In this document: in pieces, positions 17,545 to 26,204 of the stretch
How the letters are laid out: each line of letters begins with the position of its first letter
How positions within the stretch are numbered: the first letter of the stretch is position 1
NCBI GenBank assembly: GCA_013214285.1
Contig: JABSPW010000004.1
Coordinates: 1-64,000, forward strand
Direction: 5' to 3'
Length of the DNA: 64,000 nt
Source: Halioglobus sp.
GTDB taxonomy: Bacteria > Pseudomonadota > Gammaproteobacteria > Pseudomonadales > Halieaceae
Program-made: the position numbers and the translations under genes
The notes under the pieces: generated by a model
The model's database searches: none
Seen by the model: the letters and a program-made list of their open reading frames with translations, nothing else
What the model was told of the DNA's origin: nothing

Positions 17545-17931
17545 TTACAGTGCGGCCTCTTGCAGCATCCTCTGCATGCGGGTGTGCATCAGATTCACTG
17601 CCTTTAACGGGCGCAGCATGACCTTGAACTCCTCAATCTTGCCCCGTCCATTAAACGTCATGATATCGACGCCGTTGACGACAATGCCGTCCAAATCGCA
17701 GATAAACTCCAGTACCGCGCACTGCGGCGTCAGCACCTCCTTGGTGTAACAAAAGCTATCGTTAAATACCCCTAAGGCACCGCGCAGGTACATCGCCGTG
17801 TTATCACGCCCTTCTTGGGGAGTGTGCACGATGGGCGAGAGGAATACACAATCCAGCGCCAGTATCTCGTCGAGCCGGTCCAGGTCTCGCCTGCGCACCA
17901 TGTCGTGCCAAATTTCCAGTGTCTTCCTCAA
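17545..17931 (-). CDS. NTF2-like (SnoaL) domain protein
   Basis: The 128-residue protein has the cone-shaped NTF2-like pattern: an N-terminal helix EIWHDMVRRRDLDRLDEILALD, CVFLSPIVHTPQEGRDNTAMYL, then strands around FICDLDGIVVNGVDIMTFNGRGKIEEFKVM. Such proteins can be isomerases, small hydrolases or binding proteins, and no catalytic set is clear here. The start is a TTG at 17931 after GGGGG. It lies just upstream of ubiX on the same strand and may be cotranscribed. Homologues are usually annotated as nuclear transport factor 2 family proteins. Confidence 0.75.
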   Translation of the reverse strand: MRKTLEIWHDMVRRRDLDRLDEILALDCVFLSPIVHTPQEGRDNTAMYLRGALGVFNDSFCYTKEVLTPQCAVLEFICDLDGIVVNGVDIMTFNGRGKIEEFKVMLRPLKAVNLMHTRMQRMLQEAAL

Positions 17932-17981
17932 TAGAATACCCCCGCATTCCTCGAGGCCGTGCCTATCACGGCGCCTGGTGT

Positions 17982-18329
17982 TTACATATCCTGCTCTTGC
18001 AGGAACTCATGCTCGATTTTCTGCTGCAATTCATAGCGCGAGACACCCTTGCTGCGTGCCGAATGCTTAAGGCGTTGCTGGTAGCGGCCTCGGCGAAACT
18101 GCTGCACCAATAACGCAAAACGTTCAGGTTCCGTCTCACCGGCGATCAGTTCTTCGATAAAAGCAATATCTATCCCGACACGGAATGCAATGCGACTGGG
18201 TCGGATCTTGTGCGCATGAAATTCTGCAACGATACGCATCTGCTGATCTCGCGAAAAGGTACACTCGCGAGAGTAGCCATAGGGTGGTGATGGAGTGCGC
18301 TTATCTGTGAGTGGTCTATCCGAACTCAT
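17982..18329 (-). CDS. small basic protein with helix-turn-helix-like segment
   Basis: I do not recognise a named family. The 115 residues start with a Pro/Ser-rich, probably disordered stretch (SPPYGYSRECTF). This is followed by FSRDQQMRIVAEFHAHKIRPSRIAFRVGIDIAFIEELIAGETEP, whose spacing resembles a helix-turn-helix of the Xre/sigma-4 kind. A very basic helix (QQFRRGRYQQRLKHSARSKG) and an acidic-glutamine tail complete it. The ATG at 18329 is preferred to the TTG at 18335. It is divergent from the coniferyl-type dehydrogenase gene across a 161-base spacer, so DNA binding and local control are plausible but unproven. Confidence 0.6.
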   Translation of the reverse strand: MSSDRPLTDKRTPSPPYGYSRECTFSRDQQMRIVAEFHAHKIRPSRIAFRVGIDIAFIEELIAGETEPERFALLVQQFRRGRYQQRLKHSARSKGVSRYELQQKIEHEFLQEQDM

Positions 18330-18490
18330 AGACAATTATTAGCAGTTGTGGCTCACGATGCCAAGTCCGGCCTTCAGAAGCCGCGCCGTGGCCATAAATA
18401 ACTTAGGTTAGTGGTTAAAATTCACCCAGTTGGGGTCTATACTAAGCGCCTCGTAACGCTCCCGCACCAGTGTACGACAAGGATTCCATT

Positions 18491-19951
18491 ATGAACGCAC
18501 CCCAGCACGTCACTCCCCAGGGCGACATCAAACAGCAGATGCAATCTATCCTGCAAACGCAACGCGAAGATTACCTCAACGAAGGAGAGGTGTCCGCTGA
18601 AACACGCATCGACCGCTTGCAGCGCGGCATCGATGTCATGGTCAACTACAGTGACAAACTCGCGGAGGCACTAAATACGGATTTCACCTGCCGCCCGCGT
18701 GAAATTTCGCTACTGACAGACATCGGTGCGGGTATTGCTCCCATGAAGCATGCGATCAAACATGTGCGCAACTGGATGAAGCCTGAGAAGCGCCCGACTG
18801 GATTTCCCTTCAACTTGCTGGGCGCTCGCTCGCGCATCGAGTACCAACCCCTGGGGGTAGTGGGTGTCATCGCGCCCTGGAACTTCCCTGTCAATATGGT
18901 GTTCGCCCCGCTTGCCGGTGTGCTGGCGGCAGGCAACCGCGCCATGGTAAAACCATCTGAATTCACCCCTGCAACATCGGCACTCATCGAAGAGATGATC
19001 GCCGACGCCTACGATCCCAAAGAGGTGGCATGTTGCAGCGGTGGTCCGGAAGTCGGGCAGGCATTTTCCAGTCTCCCTTTTGACCACATGATTTTTACGG
19101 GCGCAACCTCGATTGCCAGACACATTCTAGCCGCTGCATCTCAGAACCTTGTGCCGGTCACATTAGAACTGGGCGGCAAATCACCGGTGGTTATTTCACG
19201 CAGCGCCGATATCCAGAAGAGTCTGGAAAGAATTATGTTGGGCAAGACCATGAACGCAGGCCAGATTTGTCTGGCACCGGACTATCTACTAGTGCCGGAG
19301 GAAAAAATCGACGAGGTCATTGATGCGGCCGAGAAAGCCGTGAGACATATGTACCCCAAAATACTCGACAACCCAGAGTACACCTCCGTCATTAACGAGC
19401 GTCATTTCCAACGGCTCAATGCGTATCTGGCAGAAGCAGCCGAGCGCGGCCAAGCCATGATTACTATCAACCCCGCGGAGGAAGACTTCGAGGCTCAACA
19501 GGGCACCCTGAAGATACCGCCGACGCTGGTCCCGAAGCCTGCGGACGACCTCAAGATGATGGAGGAGGAGCTGTTCGGGCCATTACTCCCCATTCGGACC
19601 TACAAGAGTTTTCGTGAAACTATCGACTATATTAACAGCAAACCCCGCCCGCTTGCCGCTTACTATTTCGGCGAGGATGAAAAAGAAGAAGCGGACTATA
19701 TCAACCTCACCACATCCGGTGGCGTGTGCGTCAATGATGTTGTCATGCACGTGGCGCAGGAAGAGCTGCCATTTGGTGGGGTAGGTCCCAGTGGTATGGG
19801 CGCCTACCACGGTTTCAAGGGATTCCAGACCTTCAGCCACGCCAAATCAATTTACCGCCAATCCAAATTTAATATTGCAAAGATAGGCGGCATGGCGCCG
19901 CCCTTTGGCAAGACCACCGAAAACACCATCAAAATGCAGGTGAAGAAGTAA
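18491..19951 (+). CDS. coniferyl aldehyde dehydrogenase-type ALDH
   Basis: The protein has 486 residues, an aldehyde dehydrogenase of the CalB group that oxidises aromatic or medium-chain aldehydes with NAD(P). Motifs are GVVGVIAPWNFPVNMVFAPL near 125, FTGATSIARHILAAAS near 205, the glutamate in LELGGKSPV, and the catalytic cysteine in MNAGQICLAPDY. The C-terminal FGGVGPSGMGAYHG region is also typical. The ATG at 18491 has AAGGA eight bases upstream. A small lipoprotein gene follows 20 bases later. No lignin-aromatic catabolic genes are nearby, so true coniferyl aldehyde use is unsupported; detoxification of lipid-derived aldehydes is as likely. Confidence 0.9.
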   Translation: MNAPQHVTPQGDIKQQMQSILQTQREDYLNEGEVSAETRIDRLQRGIDVMVNYSDKLAEALNTDFTCRPREISLLTDIGAGIAPMKHAIKHVRNWMKPEKRPTGFPFNLLGARSRIEYQPLGVVGVIAPWNFPVNMVFAPLAGVLAAGNRAMVKPSEFTPATSALIEEMIADAYDPKEVACCSGGPEVGQAFSSLPFDHMIFTGATSIARHILAAASQNLVPVTLELGGKSPVVISRSADIQKSLERIMLGKTMNAGQICLAPDYLLVPEEKIDEVIDAAEKAVRHMYPKILDNPEYTSVINERHFQRLNAYLAEAAERGQAMITINPAEEDFEAQQGTLKIPPTLVPKPADDLKMMEEELFGPLLPIRTYKSFRETIDYINSKPRPLAAYYFGEDEKEEADYINLTTSGGVCVNDVVMHVAQEELPFGGVGPSGMGAYHGFKGFQTFSHAKSIYRQSKFNIAKIGGMAPPFGKTTENTIKMQVKK

Positions 19952-19971
19952 TCCCTAGGCAGCCCTGAACA

Positions 19972-20235
19972 ATGCACAGAGTCCTCATCTTCGCTGCCTT
20001 TTTGCTCGTGACAGCCTGTAGCGCTGAACCGGGAAGTACCCGGTGGTGTGAGCAGAAGAGTGCGCAACCGAAGAACGAGTGGTCCGCTTCCGATCTGGTC
20101 ACCTACACCCAACACTGCTTCATTGCAGGCACCGAAGTAGGGTCAGAAGAGTGGTGCAAGGCACTTGATCAGAAGGACAAACGGGACTGGACGGCGCATG
20201 AGACTGCAACCTACACCAAGAACTGCATTATGTAG
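19972..20235 (+). CDS. lipoprotein with two tandem DUF3012 modules
   Basis: This 87-residue lipoprotein has a short signal and lipobox VTAC (cysteine 16). The rest consists of two copies of a DUF3012-like unit, W-C-x10-W-x7-Y-x3-C, at residues 25-49 and 61-85. The copies are exactly 36 residues apart with every conserved W, C and Y kept. DUF3012 proteins normally carry one copy and their role is unknown. The cysteines could form disulfides in the periplasm. It follows the aldehyde dehydrogenase by 20 bases and is probably cotranscribed. Its stop overlaps the end of the convergent VOC gene by eight bases. Confidence 0.75.
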   Translation: MHRVLIFAAFLLVTACSAEPGSTRWCEQKSAQPKNEWSASDLVTYTQHCFIAGTEVGSEEWCKALDQKDKRDWTAHETATYTKNCIM

Positions 20236-20914
20236 CGGCCTGCTGGATCAGCAGTGTGGGAATCTCGAGACAATGACTTTGGATCGTGGCGACGCGCGTA
20301 CCCGGCTTCCGACCGTCGCGGACTGCGGACAGGCTGACCCCCGCTTCCAATAAACGCGCAGCTGCAACATCGATCTCTGCACACCGGTAAGCAATTCCCC
20401 AAAACCCCCCGGCAGCCTCTGATGTGATCACCTCCAGGGTCAGTTTTCCACCTCGGAAAAACAACATCCGCCCACCCCATTGAGGTACTGTCTGATCGAG
20501 CGCCAGGCGCACACCGAGCCGGTCGCGGAACAAGCCGATACAGCTGTCTGCATCCTGCGTGCGCAGCACAAGGTGATCCACTGAAAGTGTTGTAGCCTGT
20601 GCCTCAGGATAAGCGTCGCGAAAATCGGCAGTGCTGCGCCCATCACTGGCACGGATGTCGAGCCCAAGGGTATTCTCAACAGGCATTTCCTGTGGTCCCG
20701 CCGCGGGAAAACTGAATGCGATGCCCTGTATATGGGGTGCCAGAACAGACCCTTCAACCAGCTCGATCACGGTATTGGGCAACGCCCAGCGGGTAACACG
20801 TCGACGATCCGACAATGCTGACTGCACGCCCTCCGCTGCAAAAAGGACTTGATACTGCGCCACCGCAGCCCGCATGTCTGGAACCGCCACTAAAATACGC
20901 TCAAATAATTGCAT
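20228..20914 (-). CDS. VOC-family (glyoxalase-like) protein
   Basis: The 228-residue protein holds two VOC modules. The first starts at MQLFERILVAVPDMRAAVAQYQ. The second starts at VDHLVLRTQDADSCIGLFRDRLGV, with a metal-ligand-like histidine and a later KLTLEVITSE glutamate. VOC enzymes include glyoxalases, dioxygenases and isomerases. Sequence alone does not choose among them, and one expected metal ligand in the first module is not obvious. The ATG at 20914 is used. The gene stands alone between a convergent lipoprotein gene and a divergent solute-binding protein gene. Confidence 0.75.
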   Translation of the reverse strand: MQLFERILVAVPDMRAAVAQYQVLFAAEGVQSALSDRRRVTRWALPNTVIELVEGSVLAPHIQGIAFSFPAAGPQEMPVENTLGLDIRASDGRSTADFRDAYPEAQATTLSVDHLVLRTQDADSCIGLFRDRLGVRLALDQTVPQWGGRMLFFRGGKLTLEVITSEAAGGFWGIAYRCAEIDVAAARLLEAGVSLSAVRDGRKPGTRVATIQSHCLEIPTLLIQQAAT

Positions 20915-21039
20915 TGTGGGCTCCCCATATCACCTAAAAGATTTTGGCATCTGCACCAATCGGCCCTACACTGGGGGCGGAGCGTCCGTTTCACGCTGCC
21001 AATCACCGAACGAGACTGACTTTACGGGAGAACCTGCCG

Positions 21040-21849
21040 ATGTCCAACGTTTTAAAACCGTATCTACTGTCCAGTTTTTTTGCCTGGCTGACATTTCTGT
21101 CGCCCGGCGGACTCACTGGCGATACACTCGAGCGCGTGGTCGATTTCCAGGTTGTCACCGTGGGCATGTCAGGCAACCAACCTCCTATGACCATGGTTAA
21201 TCGTGAAGGCGGTCTGATGGGGTTCGATGTGGACCTGGCCCAGGCATTGGCCATGGCTATGAATGTCGCGCTGGATATTCAACGGATGCCCTTTGGTGAA
21301 CTGATGGGCGCACTGGAAAAAGGCGAGATCGATATGGTCATCTCAAACCTTTCAATCACGCCGGCGCGCACTGAAAGGGTGTCCTTCGTAGGCCCCTACA
21401 TGATGTCTGGCCAGTCCATTCTCACCAGGAGCAAGTCCATGGCTGACCTGACATCTGCAGAGGAATTTAACAGCAAAGACCTCAAGATCCTTGCACTACA
21501 AAATTCCACCCACGTGGCTTTTGTGAAAGGCGTTGCACCCGAGGCCACCCTGATCGAGGTGCCCAGCTACGACGATGGCGTCACCATGCTCATGGACAAT
21601 AAGGCGGACCTTATGGTGGCTGACATGACCCAGTGTATTCTGGCGGTGATGCGTTTCCCCGATGCTGGTTTTACTACTCTCGACAAACCGTTAACGCTCG
21701 AGCCGATAGGTATCGCCGTGAGCAAGGATGACGCGCAATTCTTCAATCTGGTAGACAACCTGCTGCGCGCCTACGAAAAGACAGGTGTATTAAATCAAAT
21801 GCGCGAGAAATGGTTTGAAGAAAACACGTGGATAGCGGCCATGCCCTGA
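21040..21849 (+). CDS. periplasmic solute-binding protein (SBP_bac_3 type), no permease nearby
   Basis: The protein has 269 residues from the ATG at 21040 (GGGAG nine bases upstream), trimming 32 residues from the longer frame. A signal-like segment (PYLLSSFFAWLTFLSPGGLTG) precedes a family 3 binding protein: GGLMGFDVDLAQALAMAMNV, RMPFGELMGALEKGEIDMVISNLSITPARTERV and SYDDGVTMLMDNKADLMVADM. The family binds polar amino acids or related small molecules for ABC import, or acts as a sensor. No permease or ATPase is adjacent, so it may be an orphan. The glycerophosphodiesterase frame starts inside its last codons. Confidence 0.82.
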   Translation: MSNVLKPYLLSSFFAWLTFLSPGGLTGDTLERVVDFQVVTVGMSGNQPPMTMVNREGGLMGFDVDLAQALAMAMNVALDIQRMPFGELMGALEKGEIDMVISNLSITPARTERVSFVGPYMMSGQSILTRSKSMADLTSAEEFNSKDLKILALQNSTHVAFVKGVAPEATLIEVPSYDDGVTMLMDNKADLMVADMTQCILAVMRFPDAGFTTLDKPLTLEPIGIAVSKDDAQFFNLVDNLLRAYEKTGVLNQMREKWFEENTWIAAMP

Positions 21850-22886
21850 GGCGTGGTCGCTTTAAAAGGGAGGAAAATCTCTCTCTCGCGTCCTCTTCTA
21901 CTGAACGCTTGGCCTTGAGCAAAACACCCCCGATCGTTATCGCCCACCGAGGCGCCTGCGGCTACCTGCCGGAACACACGCTGGCTGCTAAGGCACTCGC
22001 TCACGGGATGGGCGCGGACTTCATGGAACAGGACGTAGTATTGAGTCGTGATGGAGTCGCTCTCGTCCTGCACGATATTCACCTGGACAGCACAACCGAT
22101 GTGGCGATCAAATTCCCCGGACGGGCACGCACGGACGGCCGTTTCTATGCGATCGATCTCGACCTGCCGGAGATTCGCGAACTTCGGGTTCACGAGCGCA
22201 TTAGCGTCAACGCCGGGACATCAGCGGAGGCGGTGTACCCGCAACGTTTTCCCTCCCGCCCCGCTCTTTTCCAAGTGCCCACACTGGAAGAGGAAATCAC
22301 CATGCTGGCCGGCCTGGATCGCAGTCGTGGTTGCCGCACGGGACTGTATATTGAATTCAAGGCCCCTGATTGGCATGCCGATCAGGGGCTAGACCTACCC
22401 GGCGCTGTACTGGCTGTGTTGGATAAAACCGGCTATGCCGATCGGCCTGAACAGGTGTTCTTACAATGCTTCAACGACAAGACCTTACGGCGTATGCACG
22501 AGGCCGGCCAGACGCAGTTGCCCATGATCCAGTTGATCGGCGAAAACGACTGGGGCGAAGATGGCGGCGTCGATTTCAATTACCTGAGAACACCGCCAGG
22601 ACTGTCCCGCGTTGCCGAGTACGCTCAGGGTATTGGACCATTTCTGCCCCAGATCTACCTCGGAAAAAGCGACTCTGGCGCCGTGCAGCTCAGCAACCTA
22701 GTGACGACCGCCCAGGAAAAGGGCCTGTTGGTGCATCCGTACACCCTTCGCCAGGATGAACTACCCCCTGGCATCAACAGCTTCTCCGAACTATTGGACG
22801 TTTTTGTACAGCGTGCTGGCGTCGATGGTCTGTTTACCGATTTTCCCGACCTGGTTGTCGACTATATGAAAACACAGCACATGTGA
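21828..22886 (+). CDS. glycerophosphodiester phosphodiesterase (GlpQ-like)
   Basis: The fold is recognised by IVIAHRGACGYLPEHTLAAK, the metal-binding GADFMEQDVVLSRDGVALVLHD and GLYIEFKAPDWH. A long GlpQ-type inner region (LSRVAEYAQGIGPFLPQI) and a C-terminal DGLFTDFPDLVVDYM follow. The enzyme splits glycerophosphodiesters into alcohol and glycerol 3-phosphate. GlpQ forms are normally exported, but no signal peptide precedes the domain here. The start is uncertain: the GTG at 21828 overlaps the previous gene, and a TTG at 21915 lies closer to the domain. A strong AGGGAGGA near 21866 points at neither. The function call is firm; the location in the cell is not. Confidence 0.85.
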   Translation: MDSGHALRRGRFKREENLSLASSSTERLALSKTPPIVIAHRGACGYLPEHTLAAKALAHGMGADFMEQDVVLSRDGVALVLHDIHLDSTTDVAIKFPGRARTDGRFYAIDLDLPEIRELRVHERISVNAGTSAEAVYPQRFPSRPALFQVPTLEEEITMLAGLDRSRGCRTGLYIEFKAPDWHADQGLDLPGAVLAVLDKTGYADRPEQVFLQCFNDKTLRRMHEAGQTQLPMIQLIGENDWGEDGGVDFNYLRTPPGLSRVAEYAQGIGPFLPQIYLGKSDSGAVQLSNLVTTAQEKGLLVHPYTLRQDELPPGINSFSELLDVFVQRAGVDGLFTDFPDLVVDYMKTQHM

Positions 22887-23263
22887 GCCTGAAGAGTGAC
22901 CCCATGAAGACACGGTTCTGCGGAATATCTTTGATACCGTCTTGCCGGGCTCTCCCTTGAACAAAGGTCATTGGAGCACAATGATCGTCGATAGGCGTAA
23001 TCGAACGCGCAGTGGATCAGGCCTGCAAACTGGTTGTGCGAAGGCTGCCGAATAAGACGGGGGAAGCTCTGGAATTCCGTCACGGGCAACATACGCTGTA
23101 CCAAGCACTCATTTCGCAGCGTACCGATAGCGCGGCAGGCCGTGTGTCGTCACCGCGATCCACAGCGTGTATTCTGCCTCTGTAATGGTACAATTTTTGG
23201 ACTAAAGGGCATTATCATTGCTAACCCGACGCCGCCGGCATATCCCGCGCATAAAGGAGTCAC
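22887..23263. promoter_or_regulatory. 377-base intergenic region with likely pyk promoter
   Basis: No gene-like frame is seen. The right part holds the pyk ribosome site AAGGAG (23254-23259). An AT-rich stretch around TACAAT near 23188 could be a -10 element for pyk. The left part after the phosphodiesterase shows no clear terminator, RNA gene or repeat. Confidence 0.4.
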
Positions 23264-24712
23264 GTGAACCCACAGGTCATCAGGCGCACCAAGATCGTCG
23301 CCACGATCGGACCAGCAAGCGAATCGGATGACCTCATCGCCAGGCTCATTGCCGCGGGGGTCAACGTCTTTCGCCTAAATTTTAGCCACGGCTCCACAGG
23401 ACAGCATATTCGCGCAGCAGAGCGCATTCGCAAGCAAGCGAGTATCGCGGGGCGTTATGTCGGCATCCTCGCAGACCTGCAAGGCCCGAAGATCCGTATC
23501 GGTAGTTTTCGCCATGCCTCCGTGGACATTGCCACAGGAGACCGCTTTCGTCTGGACCTCGACATTCATCCAGCCGAAGGCGATATTACCGGCGTATGCC
23601 TGGACTATCCTGAGCTATGTAGCAGCGTGTCCCGCGGCGACACGCTGCTGCTTGATGACGGGCGCATTCGGCTGCGCGTGGACGACGTAGAAAGCAGAGC
23701 CGTCGATTGTACTGTACTCGTCGGCGGTGAACTTGGTTCTCGCAAGGGTATCAACCGTTTAGGTGGAGGCCTCTCAGCGCCGGCGCTCACGGCGAAGGAC
23801 CTCACAGATATTGATAGCCTTGATAAAATCAAACCGGATTTTGTCGCCGTTTCTTTCGTATCCAGTGCCGATGATATTTTTCAGACGCGCGAACTATTGC
23901 AGCAACACCAGCTGAAGCCCGCTATCATCGCCAAAATTGAACGCGCTGAAGTCGTCGCAGACGAGGATACGCTGAAAAGCATACTAATGGCGTCAGATGG
24001 CCTGATGGTGGCCCGCGGAGATCTTGGCGTTGAGGTCGGCGACGCGCAGTTGATTGGCATCCAGAAAGAATTGATTACGCGGGCACGCAAGATGGACCGT
24101 GTCGTCATCACCGCGACACAAATGATGGAATCCATGATCAACAGTTCAATGCCAACTCGCGCAGAGGTATTCGACGTGGCCAACGCGGTGCTTGATGGCA
24201 CTGACGCGGTAATGCTGTCAGCGGAGACTGCAGTTGGTAACTATCCGGTCGATGTGGTCGAGGCGATGGCAGACGCCGCCCTCGGCGCGGAGAGGCAACC
24301 GGTGGCGCGCACGTCAAAGTATCGACTAGATACCGCGTTCACCAATGCGCAGGAAGCCATCGCCATGTCGGCGATTTACGCCGCGAACCATTATAAAAAC
24401 GTGCGCGGTATTGCCTGCCTGACGGAATCCGGGACAACACCAAGACTCATGTCAAGGCTTAGCTCCGGCCTGCCCATTTTCGCCTTGAGCCGGCTCAGTG
24501 AGACCCTACAGCAGCTGGCTCTTTGTCGCGGTGTTGTGCCACTGTTTTTCGATGCAACAGCCTTCGATAATGACCGCGTCGATGGCCGGGCCATTGAATT
24601 CCTTTTAGATGGTGGCTATTTACGCAAGGGCGATGCCATCATACTGACCAAGGGTGCCATCATGGGCGCCGCTGGCTCGACTAACATCATGAAAATTCTG
24701 CCTGTCTATTGA
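23264..24712 (+). CDS. pyk: pyruvate kinase
   Basis: The protein has 482 residues from a GTG start five bases after AAGGAG. It transfers phosphate from PEP to ADP. Landmarks are RTKIVATIGPAS, the catalytic-site NVFRLNFSHG, KPDFVAVSFVSSADD, the active-site KIERAEV region, MVARGDLGVEVG and ITATQMMESMINS. The C-terminal domain ends with KGAIMGAAGSTNIMKI. Length and motifs fit the pyruvate kinase II (PykA) type. Its stop overlaps the glucokinase start (TGATG), so the two glycolytic genes are translated together. Confidence 0.95.
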   Translation: MNPQVIRRTKIVATIGPASESDDLIARLIAAGVNVFRLNFSHGSTGQHIRAAERIRKQASIAGRYVGILADLQGPKIRIGSFRHASVDIATGDRFRLDLDIHPAEGDITGVCLDYPELCSSVSRGDTLLLDDGRIRLRVDDVESRAVDCTVLVGGELGSRKGINRLGGGLSAPALTAKDLTDIDSLDKIKPDFVAVSFVSSADDIFQTRELLQQHQLKPAIIAKIERAEVVADEDTLKSILMASDGLMVARGDLGVEVGDAQLIGIQKELITRARKMDRVVITATQMMESMINSSMPTRAEVFDVANAVLDGTDAVMLSAETAVGNYPVDVVEAMADAALGAERQPVARTSKYRLDTAFTNAQEAIAMSAIYAANHYKNVRGIACLTESGTTPRLMSRLSSGLPIFALSRLSETLQQLALCRGVVPLFFDATAFDNDRVDGRAIEFLLDGGYLRKGDAIILTKGAIMGAAGSTNIMKILPVY

Positions 24713-25695
24713 TGAGGCCCTCCGAAGCAACCAACACCAGACTGGTCGCAGATATCGGCGGCACAAATACACGCCTGGCATTATTCGATTATAGCGCGCA
24801 TACCATGCGCGCACAGCGTCACTACATTAACCATGAGCACACCTGCCTCGAAGTCATTATCGAGGACTGGCTGCAAGGCTTGGACGAATCACCACCCCGT
24901 GAAGGCTGTCTCGCCGTTGCCGCGCCGCCTCCTGTCAAAGGCCGCATCGACATGCTCAATATTGACTGGCACTTCTGTGTGCGCACACTCAAAGACCGGT
25001 TCGGCTTTCATAGCCTCTGCTGTATTAACGACTTCGAGAGTAATGCCTACGCGCTACCGCACCTCACTCACAACGATGTAGCGATCCTACGCAGCAGCGA
25101 CCATCCGGCCGGCGGCAAACTCGCCACGTTCGGGCCTGGCACGGGACTGGGAGGCTCGACGCTGGATACCTCAAGCGAAACCCCCCTCGCATGGGCTAGC
25201 GAACCGGGGCATATGGGCCTGTCTCCAGCCACGGAGCAAGAGCTTGCCTTGTTCCAATACCTGCAAGCAATTTATGGTGAGGTCTACGCAGAGCTGCTGC
25301 TATCCGGCCCCGGCCTCAGGCGACTGCGGCAGGCACTGGCAATCATACGCGGCGAAGATATACCTAGCCTGACGTCCGAGGAAATATCCACACGCGCGCT
25401 GGCAAACGAGTGCGCACTCTGCACAGACACACTGCGCAGCTTCTGTGCACTGCTCGGTTCGGCTTGTGGTGACTTTGTCCTCGCCAACGGTGCTTTTGGC
25501 GGCCTCTATATTGCCGGCGGCATCCTACCTGGAATGGTTGATTTCCTCAAAGACAGTAGCTTCGCAGATCGTTTTTGCGCGAAAGGTAACATGGCAGACC
25601 ACCTATCGCGCGTGCCACTCTATGTCATCACGGCCAGCAACACAGGACTCCTTGGCGCAGCGCATGCGCCTATGGGCAGTGCATATCGACCATGA
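24712..25695 (+). CDS. glk: glucokinase
   Basis: The protein has 327 residues, the glucose-specific ATP-dependent glucokinase of the bacterial Glk family. The phosphate motif VADIGGTNTRLALF is at the start. A central FGPGTGLGGSTL and the sugar-contact WASEPGHMGLSPAT follow. A C-terminal GGLYIAGGILPGMVDFL adenosine motif completes the fold. It starts at an ATG sharing its A with the pyk stop. The TTG at 24709 is an overlap artefact. Paired expression of glk with pyk joins the first and last steps of glucose use. No sugar transporter is nearby. Confidence 0.93.
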   Translation: MRPSEATNTRLVADIGGTNTRLALFDYSAHTMRAQRHYINHEHTCLEVIIEDWLQGLDESPPREGCLAVAAPPPVKGRIDMLNIDWHFCVRTLKDRFGFHSLCCINDFESNAYALPHLTHNDVAILRSSDHPAGGKLATFGPGTGLGGSTLDTSSETPLAWASEPGHMGLSPATEQELALFQYLQAIYGEVYAELLLSGPGLRRLRQALAIIRGEDIPSLTSEEISTRALANECALCTDTLRSFCALLGSACGDFVLANGAFGGLYIAGGILPGMVDFLKDSSFADRFCAKGNMADHLSRVPLYVITASNTGLLGAAHAPMGSAYRP

Positions 25696-25727
25696 CCAAC
25701 TGCAACAACAATCAGACCTAGAAAAAT

Positions 25728-25739
25728 AGTTGATCAACT
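25728..25739. promoter_or_regulatory. 12-base perfect palindrome between glk and csp
   Basis: AGTTGATCAACT is its own reverse complement. It lies 33 bases after glk and upstream of the cold-shock gene. It has no T-run after it, so it is not a terminator. It may be an operator for the csp promoter or chance. Confidence 0.3.
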
Positions 25740-25908
25740 TTCCTGTTAATCTCGAATTATGGTGCTACACTGTTTTTGCTGATTGGTTTCAGCTGTATTT
25801 ATGCTCACGATCGAAGTTCCATTCAGTTCCTCGGTACGTAAAACATAAATCACATTCACTCGGAGAACGCGCCTGGACATGGCGCTGCAAGCAACACAGG
25901 TAAACACT

Positions 25909-26115
25909 ATGTCTAAAACAACCGGCACCGTTAAATGGTTTAACGAGACCAAGGGGTTTGGCTTCATCGAACGCGAGGATGGTCCAGATGTCTTCGTCCA
26001 TTTCAGCTCTATTCAGGCCGAAGGCTTCAAAACGCTGGCGGATGGCCAGAAAGTGGAGTTTGATGTGACGGACAGCCAGAAAGGCCCACAGGCGGAAAAC
26101 GTCGTTCCGATCTAG
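25909..26115 (+). CDS. cold-shock-domain protein (CspA family)
   Basis: The protein has 68 residues and is a single cold-shock domain: [20 protein letters not shown] (RNP1-like KGFGFI), then [10 protein letters not shown] (RNP2-like), ending NVVPI. It binds single-stranded RNA and DNA and acts as an RNA chaperone. The ATG at 25909 is chosen because homologues begin [10 protein letters not shown]; the frame from 25879 adds leader residues. The 213 bases after glk contain its promoter and apparently a long untranslated leader. Long leaders are common for cold-shock genes and often fold as thermosensors. A strong terminator follows at 26178. Confidence 0.93.
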   Translation: MSKTTGTVKWFNETKGFGFIEREDGPDVFVHFSSIQAEGFKTLADGQKVEFDVTDSQKGPQAENVVPI

Positions 26116-26177
26116 CCCAGCGCGCTGCAGCACTGCCTGGCTAGTCGTGCTACTCAGCACAGTCTAAAGAAAAAATC

Positions 26178-26204
26178 AGGGGCTCACCGAGCCCCATTTT
26201 TTTT
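26178..26204. terminator. two-way Rho-independent terminator
   Basis: GGGGCTC-ACC-GAGCCCC is a perfect seven-pair stem. On the plus strand it is followed by A and then eight T. On the minus strand it is followed by TGATTTTTT. It sits between the convergent csp and TPR-protein genes and can end both. The TPR gene's stop codon overlaps the T-run. Confidence 0.85.
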
